A stretch of 64,000 nucleotides of DNA from Nocardioides sp. GY 10127 (lineage in GTDB: Bacteria > Actinomycetota > Actinomycetes > Propionibacteriales > Nocardioidaceae): positions 248,001-312,000 of the forward strand of contig NZ_STGL01000003.1 of NCBI RefSeq assembly GCF_004919085.1, read 5' to 3'. Shown here piece by piece: positions 17,182-25,575 of this stretch. Within the stretch, counting starts at the first letter, position 1; each line of letters opens with the position of its first letter. Position numbers and translations under genes: made by a program. Under the pieces are notes generated by a model that worked only from the letters and a program-made list of their open reading frames with translations, ran no database searches and was not told the DNA's origin.

Positions 17182-18228
17182 TCAGGACTGCTTCGCGTTC
17201 ACCTCGTAGGACGTGTTGATGGACTCGAAGAAGTTCACCAGCTGGAGCGTGTCGTTGGCGGTGGCCATCCACTTGGCGGGGTTGGCGACGCGGTACTCCG
17301 GCTCGAAGCCCAGCTCCTCGAGACGCCGGTCGGCCAGGTAGCGGACGTAGGTGTTGATGTAGTCCGCGTTGAGCCCGAGGATGCCGCGGGGCAGCAGGTC
17401 CCGGTTGTAGGCCTCCTCCATCGCGACCGCGTCGAGGATCATCTGCCGGATCTCCGCGGCGAACTCGTCGGTGGCGATCTCGGGGTTCTCCTCCAGCACC
17501 GTCAGCACCAGGTTGATCCCGAACTTCAGGTGCAGCGACTCGTCGCGCACGATCCAGTCGATGAGCGAGCCGAAGTTCCGCAGCAGGTTCCGCTGGCGGA
17601 AGCTCAGCGCCACCATGAAGCCGGAGTAGAACCAGATCCCCTCGAGGATGACGTTGTAGGCCACCAGGTTGCGGACGAAGTCCTGCTTGCCGGCCGTCGT
17701 GGTGATGTCGAGCGTCTGCTCCGTCATCCGCTTGATGTAGCGGACCTCGAACTCCTCCTTCGCCGCCATCGACGGCACGCTCACGTGGCTGGCGTACGCC
17801 GACTCCCGGTCGATCGGGAACGTCTCCAGCACGTACTCGAAGCTCATGCAGTGGTTGGCCTCCTCCCACATCTGCTTGGCGAGGTAGAGGTGGCACTCCG
17901 CCGCGTTGACGTAGGGGTAGACGCCGAAGGCCAGCGCCTTGTTCACCAGCAGCTCGTTGGGGTTGAAGTAGCTCATCAGGAACGTGAGTGCGGCCCGCTC
18001 GTCCTCGCTCATCCGCTCGAAGTCGGCGAGGTCCTCCCCCAGCTGCACCTCGTTCGGGAACCAGGTGTTGGCGACGGCCTGGTCGTACAGGTCCATCGCC
18101 CACGGGTAGGTCACGGGCTTGAGCAGAAGGCCCTCCTCGATGCCGGTGCCGAGGATGCCCGTGCGCGTCGAGGGGCGGGTGGCGGGGTCGGTGGCGGGGT
18201 CGGCGGTGGGTCGCTGGTCGGTGGTCAT
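17182..18228 (-). CDS. nrdB: Ribonucleotide reductase class I small subunit, class Ic-like (Phe at radical site)
   Basis: R2 subunit of 348 aa; with NrdA it makes dNDPs from NDPs. Metal ligands read from conserved spacing are Glu92 (NPNELL), Glu123 and His126 (EEANH), then the Glu of LEGIWFY and Glu/His of RDESLH. The residue four after His126, which is the radical Tyr in standard R2 (Tyr122 in E. coli), is Phe130, and the first ligand is Glu rather than Asp. That is the pattern of class Ic R2 proteins with a Mn/Fe cofactor, as in Chlamydia. The ATG start at 18228 has AGGAG seven nt upstream. It follows nrdA by 104 nt, so it is co-transcribed under the B12 riboswitch. Confidence 0.9.
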   Translation of the reverse strand: MTTDQRPTADPATDPATRPSTRTGILGTGIEEGLLLKPVTYPWAMDLYDQAVANTWFPNEVQLGEDLADFERMSEDERAALTFLMSYFNPNELLVNKALAFGVYPYVNAAECHLYLAKQMWEEANHCMSFEYVLETFPIDRESAYASHVSVPSMAAKEEFEVRYIKRMTEQTLDITTTAGKQDFVRNLVAYNVILEGIWFYSGFMVALSFRQRNLLRNFGSLIDWIVRDESLHLKFGINLVLTVLEENPEIATDEFAAEIRQMILDAVAMEEAYNRDLLPRGILGLNADYINTYVRYLADRRLEELGFEPEYRVANPAKWMATANDTLQLVNFFESINTSYEVNAKQS

Positions 18229-18332
18229 GCGGGTCTCCTGGGCGGGCTGGGGGGATCGGGTGGACGGGGTGGGGCCGGTCGGGCTGCGGAACGGACCGCG
18301 CGCCAGGCCGGCCGAGCAGGGCAGGCCGGGGC

Positions 18333-20984
18333 TCACTGGCAGGACTCGCACTGGAGTCGTTCCATCGGGTCCACCGGGCACGCGTCGACCTCCGCCTCCA
18401 CCACCGGCAGCACGCTCGCCTCGGCGGGCGCCGCCACCCCAGCGGGCGCACCAGCGGGCGCAGCGACGACGACGGGCGCACCAGCGGGAGCAGGGACGCC
18501 GGGCGCGGCACCGCGCGCCCCGAACCCCCGCCGCGCGCCACCGGTCGCGGAGCCGAGCGCGGCCGCCTTGTTCACGGCGACGGTCGACTGCTCGGCGGTG
18601 TGCCGCGGCCGCATGTGCAGGTAGTAGGTGGTCTTCACCCCCATCCGCCACGCGGCGGTGTAGAGCTCGACCATCGAGGAGACGTCCCGGTCAGCGAGGT
18701 AGATGTTGCGGCTGATGGCCTGGTCGATCCACTTCTGGGCCCGGGCGGCGACCTCGAGGTAGGCGCGGCCGGGCAGCTGGAACGAGGTCGCGTAGGTCTC
18801 GACCAGCTCGGCCGGCACCGGGTGGGTCTCCGCGACCGCGGCGAGGTCCCCCTGGTGGCGCAGCAGGTCCTCGCGCACCGTCTCCCACAGCCCGAGCTCG
18901 CGCAGGTCCTCCACCAGGTTGCGGTTGACCTCGAGGAACTTCCCGGAGCTGGTGGCGCGGCTGAAGATCTGGCTGAACTGCGGGTCCAGGCCCGGGGTCG
19001 TGCCGGCCACGAGGCCGATGGACGCGGTCGGGGCGATGGCCAGCAGGGTGGAGTTGCGGATGCCGCCGGCCACCTTCAGCCGCAGGGCGTCCCAGTCCAG
19101 ACGCACGGTGCGGTCGACCTCCACCGGCGTGCCGCGGTCGGCGGCGAGGCGGTCGAGGGTGTCGATCGGCACCAGGCCGCGGCTCCAGCCGGAGCCAGGG
19201 AAGGTCGGGTAGGAGCCCCGCTCGCGGGCGAGGTCGGCCGAGGCGTCGATGGCGTGCCAGCTGATGAACTCGACGACCCGGTCGATCAGGTCCAGCGCCT
19301 CGGGCGAGTCGTAGCGCAGGCCGCAGCGCTCCACCACGTCCGTGAAACCCATCAGGCCGAGCCCGAGGGCACGGTTGAGGCGGGAGCTGTTCTCCGCCTC
19401 CGGCACCGAGGAGACGGTGATGTCGATGAGGTTGTCGAGCTGGCGCACGGCCAGGCGGACGGAAGCGGCCAGCCGGTCCCAGTCCACGCGGGCGTGCTGC
19501 CGGCGACCCGTGAGGTGGCGCGAGAGGTTGACCGAGGCGAGGTTGCACACGGCGGTGTTCCCGCGGTCCTGCGGCAGCGTGATCTCGGTGCACAGGTTGG
19601 AGAGGTGGATCGTCCCGGTGTTGTCGTTGAGGGCCCGGGTGTTGATGGTGTCCTTCCAGGTCAGCCACGGGTGCGACGTGGACTGCAGGGTGGTGAGGAT
19701 GGCCCGCATCTGCTCGCGCGCGCCGATCCGGCGGTGCCGCAGCGCGCCCGCGCGGGCCTGCTCGACGTAGTGGGCGTAGCGGGCGGAGAACGCCGCGCCG
19801 GTGAGCTCGACGAGGTCGGGCACCTCGGCGGGGTCGAAGAGGTACCACTCGTCGTCGGCCTCGACGCGCTTCATGAACTCGTCGCTGATCCACACCGCGG
19901 TGTTGGCGGTGCGGGTGCGCCGGTAGGGGTCGCCGGAGTTCTGGCGCAGGTCGAGGAACGCCGGGAAGTCCAGGTGCCAGTTCTCCATGTAGAAGCAGAG
20001 GGCACCGAACTTCTTGCCGCCGCGGCTGACCGCGCGCAGCGTCGAGTCGATCGTGTGCATGAACGGGATCGGGCCCGTGGAGACCGTGTGGTTGGAGCGG
20101 ATCGGGGAGCCCTCCGCGCGGAGCTTGGTCACGGACAGGCCGATGCCGCCGGTCCCCTTCGTCAGCCACATGACGTCGCGCACCGAGCCCGCGATGTGCT
20201 CGATCTCGTCCTCCATCTGCATGACGAAGCAGTTGGAGAGCTGCGGGTAGGCGGTCCCGGCGTTGACGAGGGTGGAGCCCGCGGCCAGGTACTCCAGCCG
20301 CGACATCTTGTCGTAGAAGGCCAGCGCCGCCTCGTCCGGCCGCTCCTCGTTCAGCGAGAGCCCCATGGCCACCCGCATCCAGAAGAACTGCGGCAGCTCC
20401 AGCGGCCGGGCGTCGGGTCCGGTGAGCATGTAGCGCGTGCGCATGGTCTGCAGGCCGGTGTAGCGCAGCAGGTCGTCCCGCGTCGGGTCGAGCGCCGCGC
20501 CCAGCCGCTCCAGGTCGAAGAGCTCGCCCAGGCGGGGGTCGAGCACACCGAGCTCGACGCCGCGGACGACGAAGTCGACGAACGCGCCGGCCTGGAAGGA
20601 GCGCACCTCGTCGAGCGTCACGCCCTCGCCGAGGATGGCCTTGTAGAGGCTCTTCACCAGCAGCCGGGAGGCGATGGTGTCGAAGGCCGGGTCGTCCTTG
20701 ACGTTCTGGAGGGCGACCTGGACGACCGCCTCGTCGAGCTGCTCGCTGGTGATGCCGTCGAACAGCGTGATCTCCAGCTCCGCGCGGAGCTGGGTGGCGC
20801 GGGTGACCTCGTCCTCGAGGCCGGCCGCGGCCTCCTCGATCGAGCGGGCCACCTCGTGCCCGTCGTAGGGCGCCCGGCTGCCGTCGCGCTTGACGACGGT
20901 GATCGTGCCGGGCTCGTGACCCGCCCGGGAGCTGGTCTCGTGGTCGGTCTCGGTGCTGCTGGCGCCGTGCGTGCGCTGGGCCAT
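18333..20984 (-). CDS. nrdA: Ribonucleotide reductase class I large subunit
   Basis: Catalytic R1 subunit of 883 aa. An N-terminal ATP cone (ITVVKRDGSRAPYDGHEVARS, split over residues about 28-48) gives allosteric activity control. Active-site Cys are in LSNCFVMQ, LSNLCTEITLP and AVCNLASVNLS. The C-terminal tail ends CESCQ, the thiol pair that is re-reduced by thioredoxin or glutaredoxin. Before the tail is a Pro/Ala/Gly-rich linker of about 50 residues, longer than in E. coli. I start at the ATG at 20984; the frame continues upstream into the riboswitch leader. Expression is probably repressed by adenosylcobalamin. Confidence 0.93.
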   Translation of the reverse strand: MAQRTHGASSTETDHETSSRAGHEPGTITVVKRDGSRAPYDGHEVARSIEEAAAGLEDEVTRATQLRAELEITLFDGITSEQLDEAVVQVALQNVKDDPAFDTIASRLLVKSLYKAILGEGVTLDEVRSFQAGAFVDFVVRGVELGVLDPRLGELFDLERLGAALDPTRDDLLRYTGLQTMRTRYMLTGPDARPLELPQFFWMRVAMGLSLNEERPDEAALAFYDKMSRLEYLAAGSTLVNAGTAYPQLSNCFVMQMEDEIEHIAGSVRDVMWLTKGTGGIGLSVTKLRAEGSPIRSNHTVSTGPIPFMHTIDSTLRAVSRGGKKFGALCFYMENWHLDFPAFLDLRQNSGDPYRRTRTANTAVWISDEFMKRVEADDEWYLFDPAEVPDLVELTGAAFSARYAHYVEQARAGALRHRRIGAREQMRAILTTLQSTSHPWLTWKDTINTRALNDNTGTIHLSNLCTEITLPQDRGNTAVCNLASVNLSRHLTGRRQHARVDWDRLAASVRLAVRQLDNLIDITVSSVPEAENSSRLNRALGLGLMGFTDVVERCGLRYDSPEALDLIDRVVEFISWHAIDASADLARERGSYPTFPGSGWSRGLVPIDTLDRLAADRGTPVEVDRTVRLDWDALRLKVAGGIRNSTLLAIAPTASIGLVAGTTPGLDPQFSQIFSRATSSGKFLEVNRNLVEDLRELGLWETVREDLLRHQGDLAAVAETHPVPAELVETYATSFQLPGRAYLEVAARAQKWIDQAISRNIYLADRDVSSMVELYTAAWRMGVKTTYYLHMRPRHTAEQSTVAVNKAAALGSATGGARRGFGARGAAPGVPAPAGAPVVVAAPAGAPAGVAAPAEASVLPVVEAEVDACPVDPMERLQCESCQ

Positions 20985-21131
20985 CTCATCCACCCCTCGT
21001 GGACTCGTCGTGGGCGCTGCCCGCGGGTCGAGGGGGTGGGGTGGGTGCCTGCCGGGTCCAGGTGGACGACGCCGGGCGCCGCGATCACGAGTCCTCTGCC
21101 GGTCCCCTGACCGTCCCTCGCGGTCGCGGAC

Positions 21132-21151
21132 CCCCACCGGTGGCGGTGGGG
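21132..21151 (-). terminator. Stem-loop immediately 3' of the riboswitch aptamer
   Basis: CCCCACCG and CGGTGGGG pair perfectly around a 4-nt loop, directly after the conserved 3' box of the aptamer and about 150 nt before nrdA. It may be part of the expression platform (terminator or anti-sequestor). No T-run follows. Confidence 0.4.
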
Positions 21152-21325
21152 CACTGGCAGGTCTTCGGACTCGTGGGCGTCCTGCTCGCTCCTACTTCCC
21201 GTCGCTTCCCAGGCTCGCGCCCAGTGCTCCTGACGGGTTTCGTTCCCACTCACCGCTGCGGGGCAGTCCCGGAGTCTCACCGGGTTCCCTCTTGCGACGA
21301 CGACCCTGGGTTGGGCCGCCGAACC
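21150..21325 (-). ncRNA. Cobalamin (AdoCbl) riboswitch upstream of nrdAB
   Basis: Read on the minus strand, the segment contains GGTGAGACTCCGGGACTGCC, then CCCGCAGCGGTGAGTGGGAA, then GTCAGGAGCACTGG, CTGGGAAGCGACGGGAAGTA and finally GTCCGAAGACCTGCCAGTGC. These are the ordered conserved boxes of the B12 aptamer, including the closing AGAAGACCTGCC-like B12 box. It lies in the leader of nrdA. A B12 riboswitch controlling a class I RNR operon is known from Streptomyces nrdABS, where a B12-dependent class II enzyme is the alternative. A class II nrdJ elsewhere in this genome would be expected. Confidence 0.9.
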
Positions 21326-21338
21326 AGCTGCGGTCGTG

Positions 21339-21366
21339 ACTATATCTGGGAATCACATCGCTGCAA
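21339..21366 (-). promoter_or_regulatory. Predicted nrdAB promoter with a possible NrdR half-site
   Basis: On the minus strand TTGCAG (21361-21366) and TATAGT (21339-21344) are 16 nt apart, just 5' of the aptamer. The -10 region reads AGATATAGTCAC, which matches one half of the NrdR box consensus ACACTATATATAGTGT; the other half is poor. NrdR control is therefore only a suggestion. Confidence 0.55.
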
Positions 21367-21402
21367 GTAGGCACATCTTGGGGGTGGGGCGAGGGGCGGG
21401 TC

Positions 21403-21918
21403 TCAGCCCTCCGTGAGCGTGAGGTCCACCATGAGCTCGTCGGCGAGGGCCTCCAGCGGGCCCGAGACGTCGGCCGCCGCGAGGTCCGCGGGCACCGCGA
21501 TCCGGGCCTCGACCTCGAACAGCAGGCCGCCGGCCATCGGCGCCTCGGTGACGCTCGTGGTGAGCTCCTCGATGCCGACGCCGTGGCCCGCCAGCGCGGC
21601 CGAGACCTCGGCCAGGATGCCCGGCCGGTCCTGGCCGACGAGGTGCAGCCCCCAGTGGGCGACGGCGCGCTCCGGCTCGGCCTCGGCGGGGCTGGCCGAC
21701 ACGGTGAGACCGGCCTCCGCCAGCGCCGACAGGGACGCCTCGAGGGCGGCGACCCGGTCGTCCGGCACGTCCACGAGGACGATGCCGGCGAACTTCCCCG
21801 CGAGGCGGGCCATCTCGGATCGCTGCCAGGAGCCGCCGTGGTCGGACACGGCGGTCGAGACGGCGGAGACGAGACCGGCGCGGTCGTCGCCGAGCACGGT
21901 GAGCACGAGGGAGGCCAT
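21403..21918 (-). CDS. Double ACT-domain protein, GcvR-like
   Basis: Protein of 171 aa with two ACT domains: residues about 3-75 (LVLTVLGDDRAGLVSAVST) and about 90-165 (LHLVGQDRPGILAEVSAAL). Each has the ligand-binding Gly at the strand-helix junction. The layout matches glycine-cleavage repressor-like (GcvR) ACT proteins, which sense amino acids. No DNA-binding domain is present, so it would act on a partner. The ATG start is supported by TAGCCT (21926-21931, minus strand) seven nt upstream. Confidence 0.82.
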   Translation of the reverse strand: MASLVLTVLGDDRAGLVSAVSTAVSDHGGSWQRSEMARLAGKFAGIVLVDVPDDRVAALEASLSALAEAGLTVSASPAEAEPERAVAHWGLHLVGQDRPGILAEVSAALAGHGVGIEELTTSVTEAPMAGGLLFEVEARIAVPADLAAADVSGPLEALADELMVDLTLTEG

Positions 21919-21973
21919 GGGACGCAGGCTAGGACAGGATCATGGCCGGTGCACGGGCCGATGGACGCCCTGG

Positions 21974-23542
21974 TCAGGAGGTCGTGACCTGCACCGTCCC
22001 CATCATCCCCAGGTCCTCGTGGTCGAGGACGTGGCAGTGGTAGACGGTCCGGCCGGGGAAGTCGGTGAACGACACCCGCACGCGCACCCGCGCCCCGGCG
22101 GGCACGTCCACCACGTCGAGCCGGGTCACCCGGGACGGGGCGACCCCGTCCGTCTCCAGCACCTGCATCGGCCAGACGTGCAGGTGGAACGGGTGGTGCA
22201 TCGTCGTGTCGTTGACGAGCACCCAGTCCTCCACCTCGCCGAGCCGGACGCGCTGGTCGACGCGGTCCATCGAGAACTCGTGCCCGTCGATGGTGAAGGC
22301 CATGCCCATGCCGGCCATGCCGGCGGACATCCCGCCCGCCAGGGTGAGCGTCCGGGTGCGGGTGGGGGTGAGGGCGCCGAGGTCGACCACGTCGGCGCCC
22401 GCCGTCACCACCGCCGGCGCCGCGGCGCTGCCGCGGCCGAGCGCGGTCAGGAGGACGACGTCCTCGCTCGTGCCGGCAGCGCCCGAGCCCGTTACGCCCG
22501 GGCCCGTCCCACCCGAGCCCATCATCCCGCCCGAGCCCATCATCCCGCCCGAGCCGGTCATGGCGCCGCGGTCCACGGGCAGGGCCCGCAGGCTCCCCTC
22601 CCCCGAGGTCAGCGAGACGACGAGGTCGGCGCGGTTGCCCGGCGCCAGCACGACGTCCGCGAGGTCCGACGGGGACGCGAGGTCCGCACCGTCCCGGGCG
22701 ACGACGACGGCGGCGTGCCCGTCGAGCGCGAGCGAGAGGTACCGCGACGTGCAGGCGTTGACGACACGCCACCGCTCCCGCGTGCCGGACGTGCCGACCA
22801 ACCGCGGGGCCGACTGGCCGTCCACCAGCACCAGCTCCCCCTCTCGTCCGTTCATCTGCGCCATCCGGCCGACGCCGGCCACCGCCGTGCCGTCGGCGGA
22901 CAGGGTCACGTCACTCACGACGAGCAGCCGCTCGCGCGCGACCTCGGGCGAGCTCGACGTGCCCGTACCGTCGGCGGGCACGACGAGCAGGCCGCCGAAC
23001 AGGCCGCGCCAGACCTGGTCCGCCACCCGCCCGTGGTGGTGCGCGTGGTACCAGTACGTGCCCGTGGGGTGCTCGGTACCGATCTCGTACACGTACTGGT
23101 GGCTCGCCCCCGGCGCGACGCTGACGAACACGTCGTCCCCGCGTCCGGTCGGCGAGACGTGCAGGCCGTGGACGTGCAGGTTCGTCGGCTCGTCCAGGTC
23201 GTTGACCAGGAGCACCCGGAGCGTGTCGCCCGGGGAGACCACCAGGGTCGGCCCCGGCACGCCGTCGCCGTAGCCGAAGCAGGTCACCAGCGCACCGGCC
23301 AGGGTGCGCGTGCGCTCGGAGGCCACGAGCTCGACGTCCAGGACGCCGTCCACCGACCGGTGCACCGCCGGCTCGCTCAGCGCGAGCCCGGAGGCGCCGG
23401 GCGCGTCCTCGCGAGCGAGCCACCACCAGCCGCCGCCCACGGCCGCAGCCACCCCGACCCCGACCGCACCGCCCACGAGCAGCGACCGACGCCGCACGAG
23501 GGGCTGCGTCGGGGACGGGCGTGGATCAGGCGTGGTGCCCAC
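21974..23542 (-). CDS. Multicopper oxidase with Tat-type signal
   Basis: Exported copper oxidase of 522 aa. The N terminus has a twin-arginine motif (VRRRSLLVGG) and a hydrophobic stretch. All four copper motifs are visible: HVHGLH, YHAHHHG, HPFHLHVWP and HCHVLDHEDLGMMG; the last supplies the type 1 Cys and its Met. Two Met-rich insertions, near MTGSGGMMGSGGMM and GGMSAGMAGMGMAF, resemble the Cu(I)-binding loops of CueO-type cuprous oxidases, so copper detoxification is a reasonable guess. The GTG start has TAGCGT six nt upstream (23549-23554). Confidence 0.88.
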   Translation of the reverse strand: MGTTPDPRPSPTQPLVRRRSLLVGGAVGVGVAAAVGGGWWWLAREDAPGASGLALSEPAVHRSVDGVLDVELVASERTRTLAGALVTCFGYGDGVPGPTLVVSPGDTLRVLLVNDLDEPTNLHVHGLHVSPTGRGDDVFVSVAPGASHQYVYEIGTEHPTGTYWYHAHHHGRVADQVWRGLFGGLLVVPADGTGTSSSPEVARERLLVVSDVTLSADGTAVAGVGRMAQMNGREGELVLVDGQSAPRLVGTSGTRERWRVVNACTSRYLSLALDGHAAVVVARDGADLASPSDLADVVLAPGNRADLVVSLTSGEGSLRALPVDRGAMTGSGGMMGSGGMMGSGGTGPGVTGSGAAGTSEDVVLLTALGRGSAAAPAVVTAGADVVDLGALTPTRTRTLTLAGGMSAGMAGMGMAFTIDGHEFSMDRVDQRVRLGEVEDWVLVNDTTMHHPFHLHVWPMQVLETDGVAPSRVTRLDVVDVPAGARVRVRVSFTDFPGRTVYHCHVLDHEDLGMMGTVQVTTS

Positions 23543-23631
23543 CCCTCGACGCTAGGCCCGCCCGGCACCGGACGGCCGTGCCGCACGCCCCTCGCCCGGG
23601 AGCCGTTCGTCGCCCGCCGGGGCAGCGGGGC

Positions 23632-24252
23632 TCAGCCCGCGAGCAGGGCCTCGACCTCGGCGCGCACCTTCGCGTAGGCCTCCACGGAGAAGTCCCCGTC
23701 GCGCCACACGAGCACCCTGCGCCCGGTCCCGGAACCCGCACCGCTGTCGCCGCTCTCGGAGTAGCCCTGGAACGCCGCCGAGCCGTCGCTGCTCACGAAC
23801 GCCTCGGTGGACGGGTCCGCTGCATGGGTCTGCCAGGCCTCCCCGGGGCCGGTCGAGATCGCCAGGAGGCCCGACTCGAGGTCGTCGGCGTCCGTGCCGT
23901 CCGCCAGGGCGGCGGTCGTGTCCGAGGCCTGCGTGACCACCACGACCGCGTAGGTGCCACCGGCCGCGCTCAGCGTGGCCGAGGTGAACTCCTCACCGTC
24001 CGGCAGGTCGAGCACCGAGGACGGCTCGTCCCAGTCCCCGTCGTCGCGCCGCTGCACCAGCACCTCGCCGTCGGACACCGTGACCGCGACGGCCGCGTCC
24101 CCGTCGGTGACGAGGTCGGCGTCGGCGCCGGGCTGGTCGCCGGCGCAGCCGGACAGGAGCGTCACCAGGAGGCCGAGGCCCAGCACTGCCGCCGCCCCAC
24201 GGGCCGAAGGCCGCGCGGGCCGGTGCGGGCGCAGGACGCGGCGGGCCGTCAT
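23632..24252 (-). CDS. Predicted lipoprotein of unknown function
   Basis: Protein of 206 aa with a lipoprotein signal: basic start, hydrophobic VLGLGLLVTLLSG, then Cys in the lipobox LLSGC at about residue 36. The mature part is acidic, Asp/Ser/Thr-rich and probably beta-structured; I recognise no domain. The start at 24252 is supported by TAGGTT (24260-24265, minus strand) seven nt upstream. It is divergent from the flavin monooxygenase gene with only about 60 nt between starts, so the two promoters are back to back. Confidence 0.7.
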   Translation of the reverse strand: MTARRVLRPHRPARPSARGAAAVLGLGLLVTLLSGCAGDQPGADADLVTDGDAAVAVTVSDGEVLVQRRDDGDWDEPSSVLDLPDGEEFTSATLSAAGGTYAVVVVTQASDTTAALADGTDADDLESGLLAISTGPGEAWQTHAADPSTEAFVSSDGSAAFQGYSESGDSGAGSGTGRRVLVWRDGDFSVEAYAKVRAEVEALLAG

Positions 24253-24313
24253 GCGCGGCAACCTAGCCCGTCCCGCCGACACCACCGCGACCGGGCACGC
24301 CTACGGTGGCCCG

Positions 24314-25462
24314 GTGCACCCGCGCCCTGACGAGCTCCCCGAGGAGGTCGACGTGGCCGTCGTGGGCGGTGGCCAGTCGGCCCTCGCCCTCGGCTACCAC
24401 CTGCGGCGCCTGGAGCGGGACCGGTCGCGCGCAGGGCTCAGGCCGCTGCGCGTCGTCCTGCTCGACCGACGGGAGGCCCCCGGTGGCGCCTGGCTCGACG
24501 CGTGGCCGCACCTGCGCCTGTTCTCCCCGGCGGACCACAGCTCGCTGCCCGGGCGGCTCATGCCCGCCCAGCCCGGCGAGGCCTCGCCCGACGCCGCCCA
24601 CGTGGCCGACTACCTCGCCGACTACGAGCGCCGCTACGGGCTCGCGGTGCGCCGCCCGGTCACGGTCTTGCGCGTGGAGGAGGGGGACGCAGGCAGGCTG
24701 CGCCTGCGCACGGACGCCGGCGACCTCACCGCCCGCTCGGTCGTGAGCGCCACGGGCACCTGGGACCAGCCGTTCGTCCCGGCCCTGCCCGGGCTGGGCT
24801 CGTTCGGCGGCACACGCCTGCACACGCACGAATACCGCGGCCCCGAGCCGTTCGCGGGGCGGGCGGTGCTCGTCGTCGGGGGCGGCAACTCTGGCGCGCA
24901 GATCGCCGCGGACCTGCTCGGCACCGCGGCCAGGGTCCACTGGGTCACCCGCGAGCCCGTCCGGTTCCTGCCGGACGACGTGGACGGGCGCGTGCTCTTC
25001 GAGGTCGCCTCGCAGGCCGTCGCCGACCGGGCGGCCGGGCGCACGCCCACCACCACGGTCGGCTCGCTCGGGGACGTCGTCGTCACCCCGCCGGTGCGGG
25101 CGGCGCGGGACGCAGGCGGGCTGGTCGCCGCACCGCTGCCGGCCACCTTCACCCCGGCCGGCGCCCGGTGGGCGGACGGCCGCGAGGAACAGCTGGACGC
25201 CGTCGTCCTCGCGACCGGCTTCCGCCCGGCCCTGCACCACCTGCGGGGGATGCCGCTGACCTGGTCCGGCTCCCACCCCGCCACCACCGCTCCCCCGGGC
25301 TCCCCGTTCGCCGTCGCCTCCGCCGACGACGCACGCCTGTGGTTCCTCGGCCTCGGCGACTGGTGCGGGCCGGCGTCCGCGACCCTCGTGGGGGTCGGCC
25401 GACCCGCCCGTGACCTCGCGGCCGCCCTCGTGGCCCGGCTCGACGGGTCGGCGCCGGGCTGA
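24314..25462 (+). CDS. FAD-dependent monooxygenase-like oxidoreductase
   Basis: Flavoprotein of 382 aa. The FAD site is VDVAVVGGGQSALALGYHLR near residue 15, and a second dinucleotide motif is AVLVVGGGNSGAQIAADLLG near residue 190. ATGFRPAL follows near 300. PGGAWLDAWPHLRLFSP resembles flavin-containing monooxygenases (CzcO-like) rather than disulfide reductases, and no CxxC is present. The substrate is unknown. The GTG start is fixed by TACGGT (24302-24307), six nt upstream. The frame is open much further upstream, over the antisense of the lipoprotein gene. Confidence 0.8.
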   Translation: MHPRPDELPEEVDVAVVGGGQSALALGYHLRRLERDRSRAGLRPLRVVLLDRREAPGGAWLDAWPHLRLFSPADHSSLPGRLMPAQPGEASPDAAHVADYLADYERRYGLAVRRPVTVLRVEEGDAGRLRLRTDAGDLTARSVVSATGTWDQPFVPALPGLGSFGGTRLHTHEYRGPEPFAGRAVLVVGGGNSGAQIAADLLGTAARVHWVTREPVRFLPDDVDGRVLFEVASQAVADRAAGRTPTTTVGSLGDVVVTPPVRAARDAGGLVAAPLPATFTPAGARWADGREEQLDAVVLATGFRPALHHLRGMPLTWSGSHPATTAPPGSPFAVASADDARLWFLGLGDWCGPASATLVGVGRPARDLAAALVARLDGSAPG

Positions 25463-25575
25463 TCGCCCCCGGACTGATCGCACTCGGGCTGATCGGCTCG
25501 GGCCCACCGCCGCGTGGCGCACCCCACGCGCGCGCCCGGCTGCGCGGCGCCGAGCCGGCGTGGCAGCGTGAGCCC

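Noticed and set aside
16099..18624. 841-aa open frame spanning the tandem array
   Set aside because: It runs through the 207-bp repeats (length divisible by 3 keeps frames open) and then antisense to nrdB. No ribosome site or conserved domain.
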